Shown in pieces: positions 1 to 7,830 of a stretch of 32,431 bases of DNA. Made by a program: the position numbers and the translations under genes. The DNA comes from an uncultured Kiritimatiellota bacterium (GTDB lineage: Bacteria > Verrucomicrobiota > Kiritimatiellia > RFP12 > UBA1067). Position 1 is the first letter of the stretch. Every line of letters begins with the position of its first letter. Location: contig CAKUCX010000037.1 of assembly GCA_934643865.1 (NCBI GenBank), positions 1 through 32,431 on the forward strand, written 5' to 3'. The notes beneath the pieces are model-generated. The model made no database searches. It saw only the letters and a list, made by a program, of their open reading frames with translations, and was not told the DNA's origin.

Positions 1-30
1 GCCGCCTTCCGCACGGCCGGCGCCACCTGA
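1..30 (+). CDS. 3' end of an unidentified upstream gene (partial)
   Basis: Reading from base 1 gives AAFRTAGAT and a TGA stop at 28-30, with G or C at every third position, as in the genes that follow. This is the most likely end of the preceding gene. A second open frame from base 2 ends at a TAG at 101-103 but has poorer third-position composition. The product cannot be identified from nine residues. Bases 31-115 hold CGACCGCCGC-like low-complexity sequence and no clear promoter. Confidence 0.3.
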   Translation, partial: AAFRTAGAT

Positions 31-115
31 CCGCGACCGCCGCCACGACCGCGACCGCCGCCCCGATTCCGGCCGCCGCCCGGACGGGCCGCGTCCTCGC
101 TAGGGCGGGCGCGCG

Positions 116-1267
116 ATGCGTCTGGCGCTCACCCGGCTCTCCTGCGCCTGCGCGCTGGGGCGGACGAACGACGAAGTACACGCCGGCGCCCGCGCGGGCT
201 CGACGGACGGGATGGCGCCCCTGGACGGCGACATCCCGGGCCGCCGCGTCCTCTTCGGCGCGGTTCCCGGCGATCTGCCGCCCGTGGCGGAGCCGGAATT
301 CGACATGCGCGCAAACCGCCTTCTCCTCCACGCGGTGCGGAACATGCGCGCCGGACTGGACGCTTTTCTCGCGCGCCACGCGCCGGAGCGGGTGGCGATC
401 GTCCTGGGCGCGTCCAACACGGGGATCGACGAGGCGCAGCGCCATGTCGACACCTGGCTGGAGACGGGCGGCAAGCCGTCCGCCTTCCACTTCTCGCAGA
501 TCGAGCTCGGCACGCCCTCCGCCTACCTGAAACGCCTCCTCGGCGTGAAGGGCCCCGCCTACACGGTCTCGACGGCGTGCAGTTCGGGCACGAAGGCGTT
601 TGCGGCCGCGCGACGCCTTGTCGAGGCGGGCGTCGCGGACGCCGCGCTCGTGGGCGGCGTCGACGGGCGCTGCCGGCTGGCGCTGAACGGCTTTCATGCG
701 CTCGGCGCGCTCGCCGCCGGCCCGTGCCGCCCCCTCGCCCCCGACCGCGACGGCATCAACCTCGGCGAGGGCGTCGCCCTCTTCACGCTTGAGCGCGCGC
801 CCGTCCCCGAGGCGCGCCACCCCGTCTTCCTCCTCGGCTGCGGCGAATCGAGCGACGCCTACCATGCGACGGCGCCCGACCCCGAAGGGCGGGGCGCGGA
901 GGCCGCCATGCGCGCGGCCCTGGCGGATGCCGGCCTCGCCCCGGCCGACATCGCCTACCTGAACCTACACGGCACGGGCACGCCGGCGAACGACGAGATG
1001 GAGATGCGGGCCGTCCGCCGCGTCTTCCCGCGCTTCGTCCTCGCCTCCCCCGCCGCCGCCCGGACGGCGGCGGACAGGCCCGGGCCCCTCGTCGAATCCA
1101 CCAAGGGCCTCACGGGGCACTGCCTTGGCGCGGCGGGGGCGGTGGAGGCGGCGATCTGCTGGCTGTATCTCGCGTCCGGGGACGTGAAGGGGGCGGCGAT
1201 GAGCAATTCGTTCGCGTTCGGCGGCTCGAACGCGAGCGTGGTGCTGGCGACGGAGGATGGACGATGA
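116..1267 (+). CDS. Beta-ketoacyl-ACP synthase, ApeO-like (aryl polyene type)
   Basis: This 383-residue thiolase-fold condensing enzyme would join an acyl unit to malonyl-ACP in the cytoplasm. The catalytic residues are visible: Cys155 in TACSSG, His285 in LHGTGTP, Lys330 and His335 in STKGLTGHCLGAAGA, and the closing FAFGGSNAS loop near 367-373. The short N-terminus and the text around VAIVLGASNTGIDEAQRHVDTW resemble ApeO of aryl polyene clusters more than FabF or FabB. The ATG at 116 matches where ApeO-like proteins begin. The gene overlaps the next by ATGA, and the dehydratase and reductase that follow keep the apeO-P-Q order. The ApeO assignment rests on remembered family sequences and gene order; a general ketosynthase of another polyene or fatty acid pathway is the alternative. 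No gene for the final polyene product is visible here. Confidence 0.8.
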   Translation: MRLALTRLSCACALGRTNDEVHAGARAGSTDGMAPLDGDIPGRRVLFGAVPGDLPPVAEPEFDMRANRLLLHAVRNMRAGLDAFLARHAPERVAIVLGASNTGIDEAQRHVDTWLETGGKPSAFHFSQIELGTPSAYLKRLLGVKGPAYTVSTACSSGTKAFAAARRLVEAGVADAALVGGVDGRCRLALNGFHALGALAAGPCRPLAPDRDGINLGEGVALFTLERAPVPEARHPVFLLGCGESSDAYHATAPDPEGRGAEAAMRAALADAGLAPADIAYLNLHGTGTPANDEMEMRAVRRVFPRFVLASPAAARTAADRPGPLVESTKGLTGHCLGAAGAVEAAICWLYLASGDVKGAAMSNSFAFGGSNASVVLATEDGR

Positions 1268-1740
1268 CGGTGCCGTGGACGCTGGATGAACTGCTGCCGC
1301 ACCGCCCGCCCATGCGGCTCATCGACGCCATCGAGGCGTTCGACCCCGAGGCGAAGACGCTCACGGCGACGGTGACGGTCACGCCCGGGCAGATCTTCTT
1401 CTTCGGCACGGAGGAGGGCGTGCCGAACTGGGTGGCGATCGAGTACATGGCGCAGGCAAGCGCGGCGCTTGCGGGATGCTACGACCGGCATGTCGCGCCC
1501 GACCGCCCGGCGCGTCCGGGTTTGCTTCTGGGCACGCGGAAACTGGACCTGAAGCTGGAACGGTTCGAGGCGGGCAAGACGTACCGCGTGACGGCGACGA
1601 ATGCGTTCTGGGATGCGGACGCGGCGGCGTTCGCGTGCGAGATCCGCGACGCGGCGGGGGACGTGGTGGCGACGGCGACGCTGAACGCCTACCGTCCGCC
1701 GGATTTCGAGGGCTTTCTAAAGGAGCAGGCAACGGCATGA
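1264..1740 (+). CDS. Hotdog-fold 3-hydroxyacyl-ACP dehydratase, ApeP-like
   Basis: This 158-residue protein has the FabZ/FabA-type hotdog layout: LLPHRPPMRLIDAI near residues 10-23 and the central-helix motif IEYMAQASAAL near 59-69, whose Glu matches the FabZ catalytic acid. The HFP motif that carries the catalytic His in FabZ is absent; the stretch reads FFFGTEEGVPNWVAIE instead. This would fit an ApeP-type subunit, which I recall working together with a second dehydratase (ApeI); that partner is not in the window. The length fits ApeP (about 150 residues). The start overlaps the ketosynthase stop by ATGA, and the stop overlaps the reductase start by ATGA, so translation of the three is coupled. 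Confidence 0.78.
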   Translation: MTVPWTLDELLPHRPPMRLIDAIEAFDPEAKTLTATVTVTPGQIFFFGTEEGVPNWVAIEYMAQASAALAGCYDRHVAPDRPARPGLLLGTRKLDLKLERFEAGKTYRVTATNAFWDADAAAFACEIRDAAGDVVATATLNAYRPPDFEGFLKEQATA

Positions 1741-2468
1741 AGCGCGTATTGGTGACGGGATCGTCCCGGGGCATCGGAAGGGCGGTGGCGCGGCGGCTCG
1801 CGCAGGACGGTTTTGCCGTCGTCACGCACGCGGTGCGGAACGCGGCGGCGGCCGGGGAGACGGCGGCGGACTGCGCGCGCCTGTCCGGCGCGCCCGTGCA
1901 GCCGGCGCTCGTCTTCGACCTCGCGGACCGCGCGGCGACGGCGGCGGCGCTGGAGGCCGACATGGCCGCGCACGGCCCCTACTTCGGCGTCGTCGCGAAC
2001 GCGGGCGTCAGTGCGGACGCGCCGTTCCCGATCCTCGAAGGCGACGCCTGGGACAAGGTCATCGACACGGACCTCACGGGTCTCTACAACCTCCTCAAGC
2101 CCATCGTGATGCCGATGGTCTCGAACCGCATCCGCGGCCGCATCGTCGCGCTTTCCAGCGTGAGCGGCGTCGCGGGCAACCGCGGTCAGGTCAACTATTC
2201 CGCCGCGAAGGCCGGCGTGATCGGCGCGGCGAAGGCGCTTGCCGTGGAGCTTGCGAAGCGCGGCATCACCGTGAACGCGGTCGCGCCCGGCGTCATCGAG
2301 ACGGAGATGGCCGCCACCATCGAGGAGCCGGAGCTTGTGAAGCGCGCGATCCCGATGCGCCGCTTCGGCACGCCCGAGGAGGTGGCGGGTCTCGTCGCGT
2401 TCCTCTTCCGCGACGAGGCCGCCTACATCACGCGCCAGGTCATTTCGGTCAACGGAGGACTGTTCTAG
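1737..2468 (+). CDS. 3-ketoacyl-ACP reductase, FabG/ApeQ-like
   Basis: A 243-residue short-chain dehydrogenase reducing 3-ketoacyl-ACP with NADPH. The cofactor motif TGSSRGIG (7-14), NAG (88-90), and the catalytic Ser141-Tyr154-Lys158 in SSVSGVAGNRG...YSAAKAG are all present. The C-terminus ITRQVISVNGGLF is the usual FabG ending. I start at the ATG at 1737 because it overlaps the dehydratase stop by ATGA and leaves a normal FabG N-terminus (MKRVLVTG). It closes the ketosynthase-dehydratase-reductase cassette. Its last 58 bases (2411-2468) occur again at 8082-8139, with one base different, at the end of a broken gene. Confidence 0.9.
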   Translation: MKRVLVTGSSRGIGRAVARRLAQDGFAVVTHAVRNAAAAGETAADCARLSGAPVQPALVFDLADRAATAAALEADMAAHGPYFGVVANAGVSADAPFPILEGDAWDKVIDTDLTGLYNLLKPIVMPMVSNRIRGRIVALSSVSGVAGNRGQVNYSAAKAGVIGAAKALAVELAKRGITVNAVAPGVIETEMAATIEEPELVKRAIPMRRFGTPEEVAGLVAFLFRDEAAYITRQVISVNGGLF

Positions 2469-2540
2469 AAGATGAAGTCGCCGCTTCGCGGCTTTAAATT
2501 TATGGCTAGGAGGGTACGCAACGGGAGGGACGCGCTTGCC
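2411..2540 (+). repeat. Left copy of a ~130-bp direct repeat bounding the surface-protein/RM segment
   Basis: This stretch covers the last 58 bases of the ketoreductase gene, a 29-bp hairpin unit and the sequence up to CGCGCTTGCC. It matches 8082-8240 with only a few mismatches, except that the right copy has one extra 29-bp hairpin unit. The two copies are in the same orientation. Confidence 0.9.
2469..2500. repeat. REP-like hairpin unit (GCCGC-TTC-GCGGC) with TTAA edge
   Basis: Just past the ketoreductase stop, GCCGCTTCGCGGC forms a 5-bp stem with a 3-nt loop followed by TTTAAATTT. The same unit recurs at 8140-8200 (two copies) and 19998-20085 (three copies). The stem plus T-rich tail could act as a weak terminator after the cassette, but recurrence in several intergenic regions points to a dispersed repeat first. 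Confidence 0.7.
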
Positions 2541-2551
2541 GCGGCCGTCCC
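2523..2551. repeat. GGGAGGGACGCGCTTG hairpin element, copy A
   Basis: GGGAGGGACGCGCTTGCCGC followed by GGCCGTCCC can fold as an imperfect hairpin. Related copies lie at 2943-2972, 8225-8247 and 15128-15152, three of them about 30 to 70 bases upstream of a promoter. Confidence 0.55.
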
Positions 2552-2620
2552 CACGCCGCCCTCGGCGCGGGGTGTCCGCACGGGCCCCCACGTTGGCCCT
2601 GGCGCATGAGGACTCCGACG

Positions 2621-2726
2621 TTGGTAGGGGCGCGCGTCCCGCGCGCCCGTCCGGCCCTACGCATCAGGTCCGACTGCCGGACATCCCGCGCCGAGGGCGG
2701 GCCGCCGAGGACGTCGGCCCCTACCA
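2621..2726. repeat. 106-bp element with ~20-nt terminal inverted repeats (TTGGTAGGGGC ... GCCCCTACCA)
   Basis: The left arm begins TTGGTAGGGGCG and the right arm ends GGCCCCTACCA; the outer ten bases are perfectly complementary and the pairing continues with few mismatches through ACGTCC/GGACGT. The same arms occur at 20121-20200, and the left arm is repeated in each 74-bp unit at 20180-20460. No coding capacity is seen. It behaves like a small dispersed palindromic element (MITE- or REP-like). Confidence 0.6.
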
Positions 2727-2828
2727 CAGATTCCGACCACAGGTTCCGGCCACAGATTTCGGACACAGATTCCGGCCACAGGTTCCGGCCACAGATTCCG
2801 GCCACAGGTTCCGGCCACAGATTCCGAC
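2725..2828 (+). repeat. Tandem array of eight 13-bp units (CACAGRTTCCGRC)
   Basis: Eight consecutive 13-base units fill 104 bases, alternating CACAGATTCCGGC and CACAGGTTCCGGC with few changes. Thirteen is not a multiple of three, so the array reads through all frames and is not a protein repeat. There are no unique spacers, so it is not a CRISPR. Confidence 0.9.
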
Positions 2829-3016
2829 CGCCGTCCCCGACCGCCCCCCCCCTGTGTGCTGCGTGATCCGGCCACGTTCCCGCAACAAGTCGCGACCTTC
2901 CCGTTGCGTCCCGTTCCGAAGTGAAATCGCGCGGCGTCATGCGGGAGGGCCGCGCTTGTCGCGGCCGTACCCGCGCCGAGCCCGTTCGCGCGCCAACGTT
3001 GACGCACGACACCCCC
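2829..3016. other. Non-coding stretch upstream of the surface protein gene
   Basis: No credible gene is seen. It contains a run of nine or more C near 2845, the GGGAGGGCCGCGCTTG hairpin at 2943-2972 (a perfect 7-bp GGCCGCG/CGCGGCC stem), and leads into the promoter at 3017. Confidence 0.5.
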
Positions 3017-3045
3017 TTGCGGAACGCCTTTTGAAATGATAGAAT
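3017..3045 (+). promoter_or_regulatory. Sigma-70-like promoter for the surface protein gene
   Basis: TTGCGG at 3017-3022, a 17-base spacer, then TAGAAT at 3040-3045. Transcription would begin near 3052 and give a leader of about 180 nt before the ATG at 3231. The hairpin at 2943-2972 lies just upstream. Confidence 0.6.
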
Positions 3046-3230
3046 GCCGATGTATGGCTTCTTGTCTGCGGAGGGCCGTGCCGTTGGTGTCAGCAGGTCG
3101 CGCGGCTTGCCCCGCCGGCCGCGCGGACGAGGGGTTGTGCCGCCGAGGGCCTTCAAATGGGGCTTCTTCCGCACGGCTGCGGAGAAGGAGTTTGTGGACG
3201 GCCTCGGCGAAAAAGACAGAAAGGCTCGCA

Positions 3231-5744
3231 ATGACCAACACGCTCAACGACCTGCGCCTCCGCACGTACTCCGTGTCGAAGGGGGCCTTGTGGGCCCTGT
3301 TCGCCCCCCTTGCCGCCACCCTCGCGGCGCTGGCCGCCCCGACGGCCGAGGAGGTTGACGGTCGTTGGCAGTTGACCGTGCCAGAGGGCGAATCCTACAC
3401 GATGACGGCCGAGGACGTCGCGCAGATCGGGAACCGCCCCTTCCAGAAGGCGGGTGGCGGCCTCCTCGTCACGGGCGATGAGATGGGCGTCCATGCGGGG
3501 GACGTCTACATCCTCGACGGCCTCTACCGGAACACGTCGAATCTCTCCTTCGGGTCCACCAATGCGCCGATGGGCCACGTCTACGTCCAGGGTGGGACGC
3601 TCGTCAACACCCTCCCCGGCAATCCCCACGTCAATAAGATGGCCATTCCCCGCGCGCTCTACCTGCAAGGGGAGGGATATCGCGGGCTCGGCGCGATTTC
3701 AAACGTCGTCTTCTGCCAGAACATCGGGAAGGACATCGTCTTCCAGGGCGACACAAAGCTTGCGGGGACCGCGACGTTCAACTTCCGCTACGACACCGTC
3801 GACATGGCCGGCCACACGATTGTCACGGCGTTCCCGTCCGATTCCGGCCTGGCGTTCGTGGCGACGAAGGTGCGCCACCCCGGCGACATCGACGTCCGCA
3901 AGGGGTTCTTCTGCTTCGAGAGTGGCACGGGGGACGACGGCACGTCCGCGCAGAAGATAACGTTCGCCGAAGGGGCCTTCCTGCGCCTCACCGTGCAGGC
4001 GCTGCTGGAACGGACCTTCATCTTTGCCGACAAGGCGCGCGTCGAAAACGACAGCTGGGACGGTCTGATGTTCATCCCCGCGACCGGCTACCACGGCAGC
4101 AAGAAGACGGGGATGCTCGCCGGGCCCACGATCCTGCAGGGCGCGCTGGCGTGCAGCAGCCGGGTCGGCCAGGGCGTCAGCTTCACGGGCCCTGTCTCGG
4201 GTCCGGGCGGGTTCGCCTTCGACAAGCCCGGCTGCTGGCTGCGCCTGACGAACCTCGGCAACTCCTTCGCGGGCGGCGTCCGGGTGACGGGCATCTCCGG
4301 CACGGGCGACCTCTGCGTGACGGGCGGCCTCGCCCTCGCCGCCAACGGCGCGCTGCCCGTCAACGAGAAGCCCCTCAAGCTCACGAATGCGCTGCTCGGG
4401 CTCTACACGGACACGGCCGTCGACCTCCCCGCGCTGGAATTCGACGGCAAGGTCGTGGTGACGGGCGATGTCGGCCGGACGTCCAGCCGCGCCGCCTCCC
4501 TGACGAAGACCGGGGAGGGGCCGCTCACGGTGTTCGGCCCCCTCGCGATCGCCGGCGCAACGGACGTCCGAAAGGGCACGCTGCGCTTCGCCACGCGGGT
4601 GCCGGACTACCTCCCCGGCCTCCACTATGCGTACGATACGGCGTCGCGCATCTACAACCAGGATAAGATCTATACGCCCGAACAGCTTCAGGGGCTCTCC
4701 TTCTACCGAAACATCGACCCGATGGGCGCGTCGAACGCCTATCGGCCCTGGCAGAACACCGTCGCCACCACGAATGTGAATCCCCAAACTGGGGAGAAAC
4801 GCATCGACTGGCACTACGACCACTACTACGCGGGCTACATCAGGATTCCCGGCGAAGAGGGGGCGGACGTGAATTGCCGCTTCATCTCCTGCATCCACCG
4901 CTGCCAGAAGATCGTCGTCGACGGGACGCCCGTCTTCCACGTGAGCGACGCTAGAGTCGTCGTTCCGGCTGACTTCGTGGATCCCGGCGCGAACCTGGGC
5001 TGGACGCGCCATGCCTGGAGTGCCGTCGTCCCGTTGAAGGCCGGCTGGCACCAGATCTACATCTACATGGGCAACCACTATCAAGACGGCGGCCCCAAAG
5101 GCTGCTCAGACCCCGCCTACGGGCTCTGGCCGAAAAACTTCGGCCTCGGCGTGAACTTCAACGCGCACGAGGTCGACGACTGGAACACGAAGACGAACGC
5201 CCAGTTCTACGCGAAGTTCCTGGGCACGGGGGACGAATCGTTCTTTCGGACGAGCACGAACGTCCTCGACAAGCTCGCGCGCGACCCGGCGGCCTTCCGC
5301 CCGACCTTCGAGGGGCCGGTCGCCTTCGCGTCCGGGACGACGCTCGACATCGGCGACGCCGTTCCCTACGTGCCCGTGACCGCGCCGTCCCTTACGGGGG
5401 TGCCGACGATCCTGAACGGGCGTCTCGCCGTGGCGTCCTCGACCTGGACGCTTCGGGCTGCGGACGTGACGGGCGGCACGCCGCTCACCATCGGCCCGGC
5501 GGCGGAGCTCGCGTTCCCGGACGGCGACGTCGTGGTGGAGATGCCCGCGTCGGAGCTTGAGCTGCTGGAGGCGTCGCGCCGCGACGCGCCTTTTGTCCTG
5601 ATGGCCGCGGCGGAGGGCGCGGCCCTGCCCGCGAACGGCTTCAAGCCGTCGGCGGCGCTCAAGGCGTCCGCCTGGCGCCTCGTCCGCGAAGGCGGGCGCC
5701 TGTCCCTGGTCAGCGGCAGGGGACTCGGCCTCATTCTCCGCTAG
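3231..5744 (+). CDS. Secreted beta-repeat surface protein with PA14-like module
   Basis: The 837-residue product begins with a Sec signal peptide (hydrophobic GALWALFAPLAATLAALAA, likely cleaved near residues 35-37). It continues as Gly/Thr/Val-rich sequence typical of parallel beta-helix passengers. An autotransporter-associated repeat-like stretch lies near 422-450 (LTKTGEGPLTVFGPL ... VRKGTLRF). A PA14-like carbohydrate-binding module is likely at about 490-630, around YYAGYIRIPGEEG and LKAGWHQIYIYMGN. The C-terminus RGLGLILR is not a beta-barrel and is too short to be a clear sorting domain. I start at 3231 because it gives the signal peptide directly; the open frame extends upstream to 3036, but that part is Arg/Cys-rich and unlike a protein N-terminus. 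Exact function unknown; a cell-surface adhesin or glycan-binding role is an inference. Confidence 0.75.
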   Translation: MTNTLNDLRLRTYSVSKGALWALFAPLAATLAALAAPTAEEVDGRWQLTVPEGESYTMTAEDVAQIGNRPFQKAGGGLLVTGDEMGVHAGDVYILDGLYRNTSNLSFGSTNAPMGHVYVQGGTLVNTLPGNPHVNKMAIPRALYLQGEGYRGLGAISNVVFCQNIGKDIVFQGDTKLAGTATFNFRYDTVDMAGHTIVTAFPSDSGLAFVATKVRHPGDIDVRKGFFCFESGTGDDGTSAQKITFAEGAFLRLTVQALLERTFIFADKARVENDSWDGLMFIPATGYHGSKKTGMLAGPTILQGALACSSRVGQGVSFTGPVSGPGGFAFDKPGCWLRLTNLGNSFAGGVRVTGISGTGDLCVTGGLALAANGALPVNEKPLKLTNALLGLYTDTAVDLPALEFDGKVVVTGDVGRTSSRAASLTKTGEGPLTVFGPLAIAGATDVRKGTLRFATRVPDYLPGLHYAYDTASRIYNQDKIYTPEQLQGLSFYRNIDPMGASNAYRPWQNTVATTNVNPQTGEKRIDWHYDHYYAGYIRIPGEEGADVNCRFISCIHRCQKIVVDGTPVFHVSDARVVVPADFVDPGANLGWTRHAWSAVVPLKAGWHQIYIYMGNHYQDGGPKGCSDPAYGLWPKNFGLGVNFNAHEVDDWNTKTNAQFYAKFLGTGDESFFRTSTNVLDKLARDPAAFRPTFEGPVAFASGTTLDIGDAVPYVPVTAPSLTGVPTILNGRLAVASSTWTLRAADVTGGTPLTIGPAAELAFPDGDVVVEMPASELELLEASRRDAPFVLMAAAEGAALPANGFKPSAALKASAWRLVREGGRLSLVSGRGLGLILR

Positions 5745-5820
5745 GGCGGACTGCCGCCGCTTCGGTCGACGGCCGGCCCTTCCGAATTGACCCACGAGAT
5801 TGTACAACTGTGTGATAAGA

Positions 5821-5849
5821 TTGCTATCCGCAACCGTTTTTGATATATT
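5821..5849 (+). promoter_or_regulatory. Promoter of the restriction-modification pair
   Basis: TTGCTA at 5821-5826, 17-base spacer, TATATT at 5844-5849, in a locally AT-rich stretch that contrasts with the surroundings. It lies 36 bases before the ATG at 5886. Confidence 0.6.
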
Positions 5850-5885
5850 TGCGTTGCGTTTGCGATATGTAGGTTTTATTTGACC

Positions 5886-6818
5886 ATGACCAGAAAACAA
5901 GAGTCTAAGAATGTCCTGAATTCGCTCGGCATGCCGACGCGGCAACAGAGCGATATCTGTTGCCTTTCCCTATTGGCGCTCTTGAATCTTTCGCCCTCTA
6001 CCTCATGGTCGGTGGCGACAAATGAATGGAGGCGCATTCATGACCTGTTGGTCTTTCTGCGTGCGAACTATCGTGGTGCCAAATACGCGGAGAACAGCCG
6101 TGAGACGTTTCGCAAGGAAGCCATGCACCATTTTCGTACGGCGGCGCTGATTGAAGATAATGGCGTGGCGACCAATTCGCCGAATTACCGTTACCGCGTG
6201 ACGGCGGAGGCGTTGTCTCTTTTCCAGTCCTATGGAGGGCCTCTTTGGGAGATGAAGCTGGCGGCGTTTAGGGCTGCACATAAATCGCTGAAAGAGGTCT
6301 ACGAGTCCAAGAAGCGCGTCTGCAAGGTGCCCGTCAGGGTGGATGGCGTGGACTATGCGCTTTCAACGGGCGGGCATAACCAGTTGCTGAAGGCCGTTGT
6401 CGAGGAATTCGCGCCGCGTTTCGCTCCCGGTTCGAAATGCCTTTATTTGGGTGATACCGTCAACCGCGATCTCATCAAAGACGTGGACGGTCTTCGTTCG
6501 CTTGGTTTTGAAATCACCCTGCATGACAAGATGCCGGATGTCGTTCTCTATCGTGCGGATCGGAAATGGATTTATTTCATCGAATGCGTCACTACGGTCG
6601 GACCGATGTCTGCCGCCCGCCTGCTGGAAATCAAGCAGATGACGTCTGCGGCGACGGCGGGAAAGGTGTTCATCACTGCGTTCCTCGATTTGAAAACCTA
6701 CAAGAAGTTCTGTGACCAAATAGCATGGGAAACCGATGTTTGGATTGCGGAAAATCCCGACCACATGATACACCTCAATGGCGACCGCTTCATGGGCCCT
6801 CACACGACTGCGACATGA
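5886..6818 (+). CDS. Type II restriction endonuclease, BsuBI/PstI family
   Basis: A 310-residue protein with a helical N-terminal domain (about 15-115, probably the winged-helix DNA-binding part) and the conserved BsuBI/PstI C-terminal nuclease domain (about 155-306). Recognised text includes STGGHNQLLKAVVEEFAPRF, CLYLGDT, HDKMPDVVLY, FIECVTTVGP and WETDVWIAENPDHMIHLNGD. Asp218 and Glu233 sit where a PD-(D/E)XK-type core would place its acids; the following Lys position is Val. A TTG at 5880 is an in-frame alternative start with better spacing from AGG at 5871-5873. The gene overlaps the methyltransferase by ATGA. Codon use is clearly less GC-biased than in flanking genes, a sign of transfer. 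PstI and BsuBI cut CTGCAG, but the target here cannot be read from sequence. Confidence 0.88.
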   Translation: MTRKQESKNVLNSLGMPTRQQSDICCLSLLALLNLSPSTSWSVATNEWRRIHDLLVFLRANYRGAKYAENSRETFRKEAMHHFRTAALIEDNGVATNSPNYRYRVTAEALSLFQSYGGPLWEMKLAAFRAAHKSLKEVYESKKRVCKVPVRVDGVDYALSTGGHNQLLKAVVEEFAPRFAPGSKCLYLGDTVNRDLIKDVDGLRSLGFEITLHDKMPDVVLYRADRKWIYFIECVTTVGPMSAARLLEIKQMTSAATAGKVFITAFLDLKTYKKFCDQIAWETDVWIAENPDHMIHLNGDRFMGPHTTAT

Positions 6819-7810
6819 CGAAGCGTACCGTCCAGACCTCTCTCTTTGATTCACCTTACGCCGCGCGTGGGTGGATTGCCCATCTCAACGAGACCCTGCG
6901 GTTGCCCCAGGAACGGCCCTACCTCGCCCTTGACCTTTTTGCCGGATGTGGCGGCTTGTCCCTTGGTTTTGAATGTACAGGCGTGAAGACCATCGGCTAT
7001 GAAATGAAGCCGGAATGTTGTGAGACCTATCGGATCAATCTCAATTCAGAATGCCGTAACGAGATGTTGACCGAGGCGACGGACTACCCTGTGGCAGACA
7101 TCGTCCTGGGGGGACCGCCCTGCCAGCCGTTCAGCCGTCGAGGCAAGCGCAAGGGCAAGGACGATGCGCGTGATGGCTTCCCGGCCTACATCGCGGCGAT
7201 TCGCAAGCTCCAGCCGAAAATCTGGGTCTGTGAAAATGTCAAGGGGCTTCCCGAACTGGACGTGAACTATTTTAGGGCGATTCTCGCGCAGTTTCACGAA
7301 CTTGGCTATCGGGTGGACTACAGGGTCATCCGCATGTCAAACTACGATGTGCCGCAGAAACGCGAACGCCTTGTCATCGTCGGCCACCACGGCGGCTTCG
7401 TGTTCCCGGAAGAGACGATGTACACTGTGACGGCCGGCGAGGCGCTGGCGGACAGGATTGCCTCGGTCCCTGACGATGCCGAATTTCTGACGCCCTCGAT
7501 GGATCGTTATATCGCCGCATACGAAAAGGCGTCGCACTGTAGCCGTCCGCGCGATCTGCGGCTCGATGAACCAGCACGGACGCTTACCTGCCGGAATCTT
7601 GCGGGATGTACAAGCGACATGCACCGTATTCGCCTTGATGATGGCCGACGCCGTCGGTTGTCAGTCCGCGAGGCGGCGCGTCTCCAGAGTTTCCCCGACT
7701 GGTACCAGTTCTTTGGCACAAGGGAACAACAGTTTACGCAGATCGGAAATGCCGTCCCCCCGCTTTTCGCCTATCGGCTCGCACAGTCGGTCATCGCCTA
7801 TCTTCGTTAA
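6815..7810 (+). CDS. DNA (cytosine-5) methyltransferase partner of the BsuBI/PstI-like nuclease
   Basis: A 331-residue C5-methyltransferase transferring methyl groups from S-adenosylmethionine to cytosine in DNA, protecting the host from the nuclease. Motif I is LDLFAGCGGLSLGF (39-52), motif IV GGPPCQPFS with catalytic Cys103, motif VI ENV (140-142), motif VIII QKRERLVIVG, motif IX RLSVREAARLQSFPD and motif X QIGNAVPPLFA. The target-recognition region between VIII and IX is about 100 residues, so one specificity is likely. The start overlaps the nuclease stop by ATGA. Codon use and GC match the nuclease and differ from neighbours, so the two moved as a unit. The partner methylases I recall for PstI and BsuBI act on adenine, so a cytosine-5 enzyme here suggests a different target site or a mixed system. 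Confidence 0.93.
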   Translation: MTKRTVQTSLFDSPYAARGWIAHLNETLRLPQERPYLALDLFAGCGGLSLGFECTGVKTIGYEMKPECCETYRINLNSECRNEMLTEATDYPVADIVLGGPPCQPFSRRGKRKGKDDARDGFPAYIAAIRKLQPKIWVCENVKGLPELDVNYFRAILAQFHELGYRVDYRVIRMSNYDVPQKRERLVIVGHHGGFVFPEETMYTVTAGEALADRIASVPDDAEFLTPSMDRYIAAYEKASHCSRPRDLRLDEPARTLTCRNLAGCTSDMHRIRLDDGRRRRLSVREAARLQSFPDWYQFFGTREQQFTQIGNAVPPLFAYRLAQSVIAYLR

Positions 7811-7829
7811 CAGACAAGTAACAGACAAG
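7808..7829 (+). repeat. 11-bp tandem duplication at the methyltransferase stop
   Basis: TAACAGACAAG occurs twice back to back, the first copy including the TAA stop codon of the methyltransferase. It lies where the transferred low-GC sequence meets high-GC sequence, so it may mark the insertion junction. Confidence 0.7.
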
Positions 7830-7830
7830 C

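Noticed and set aside
3036..3230. N-terminal extension of the surface protein frame, and a second frame starting at ATG 3049 right after the -10
   Set aside because: The extension is Arg/Cys-rich and would bury the signal peptide inside the protein; the 3049 frame overlaps the real gene and has no protein-like features.
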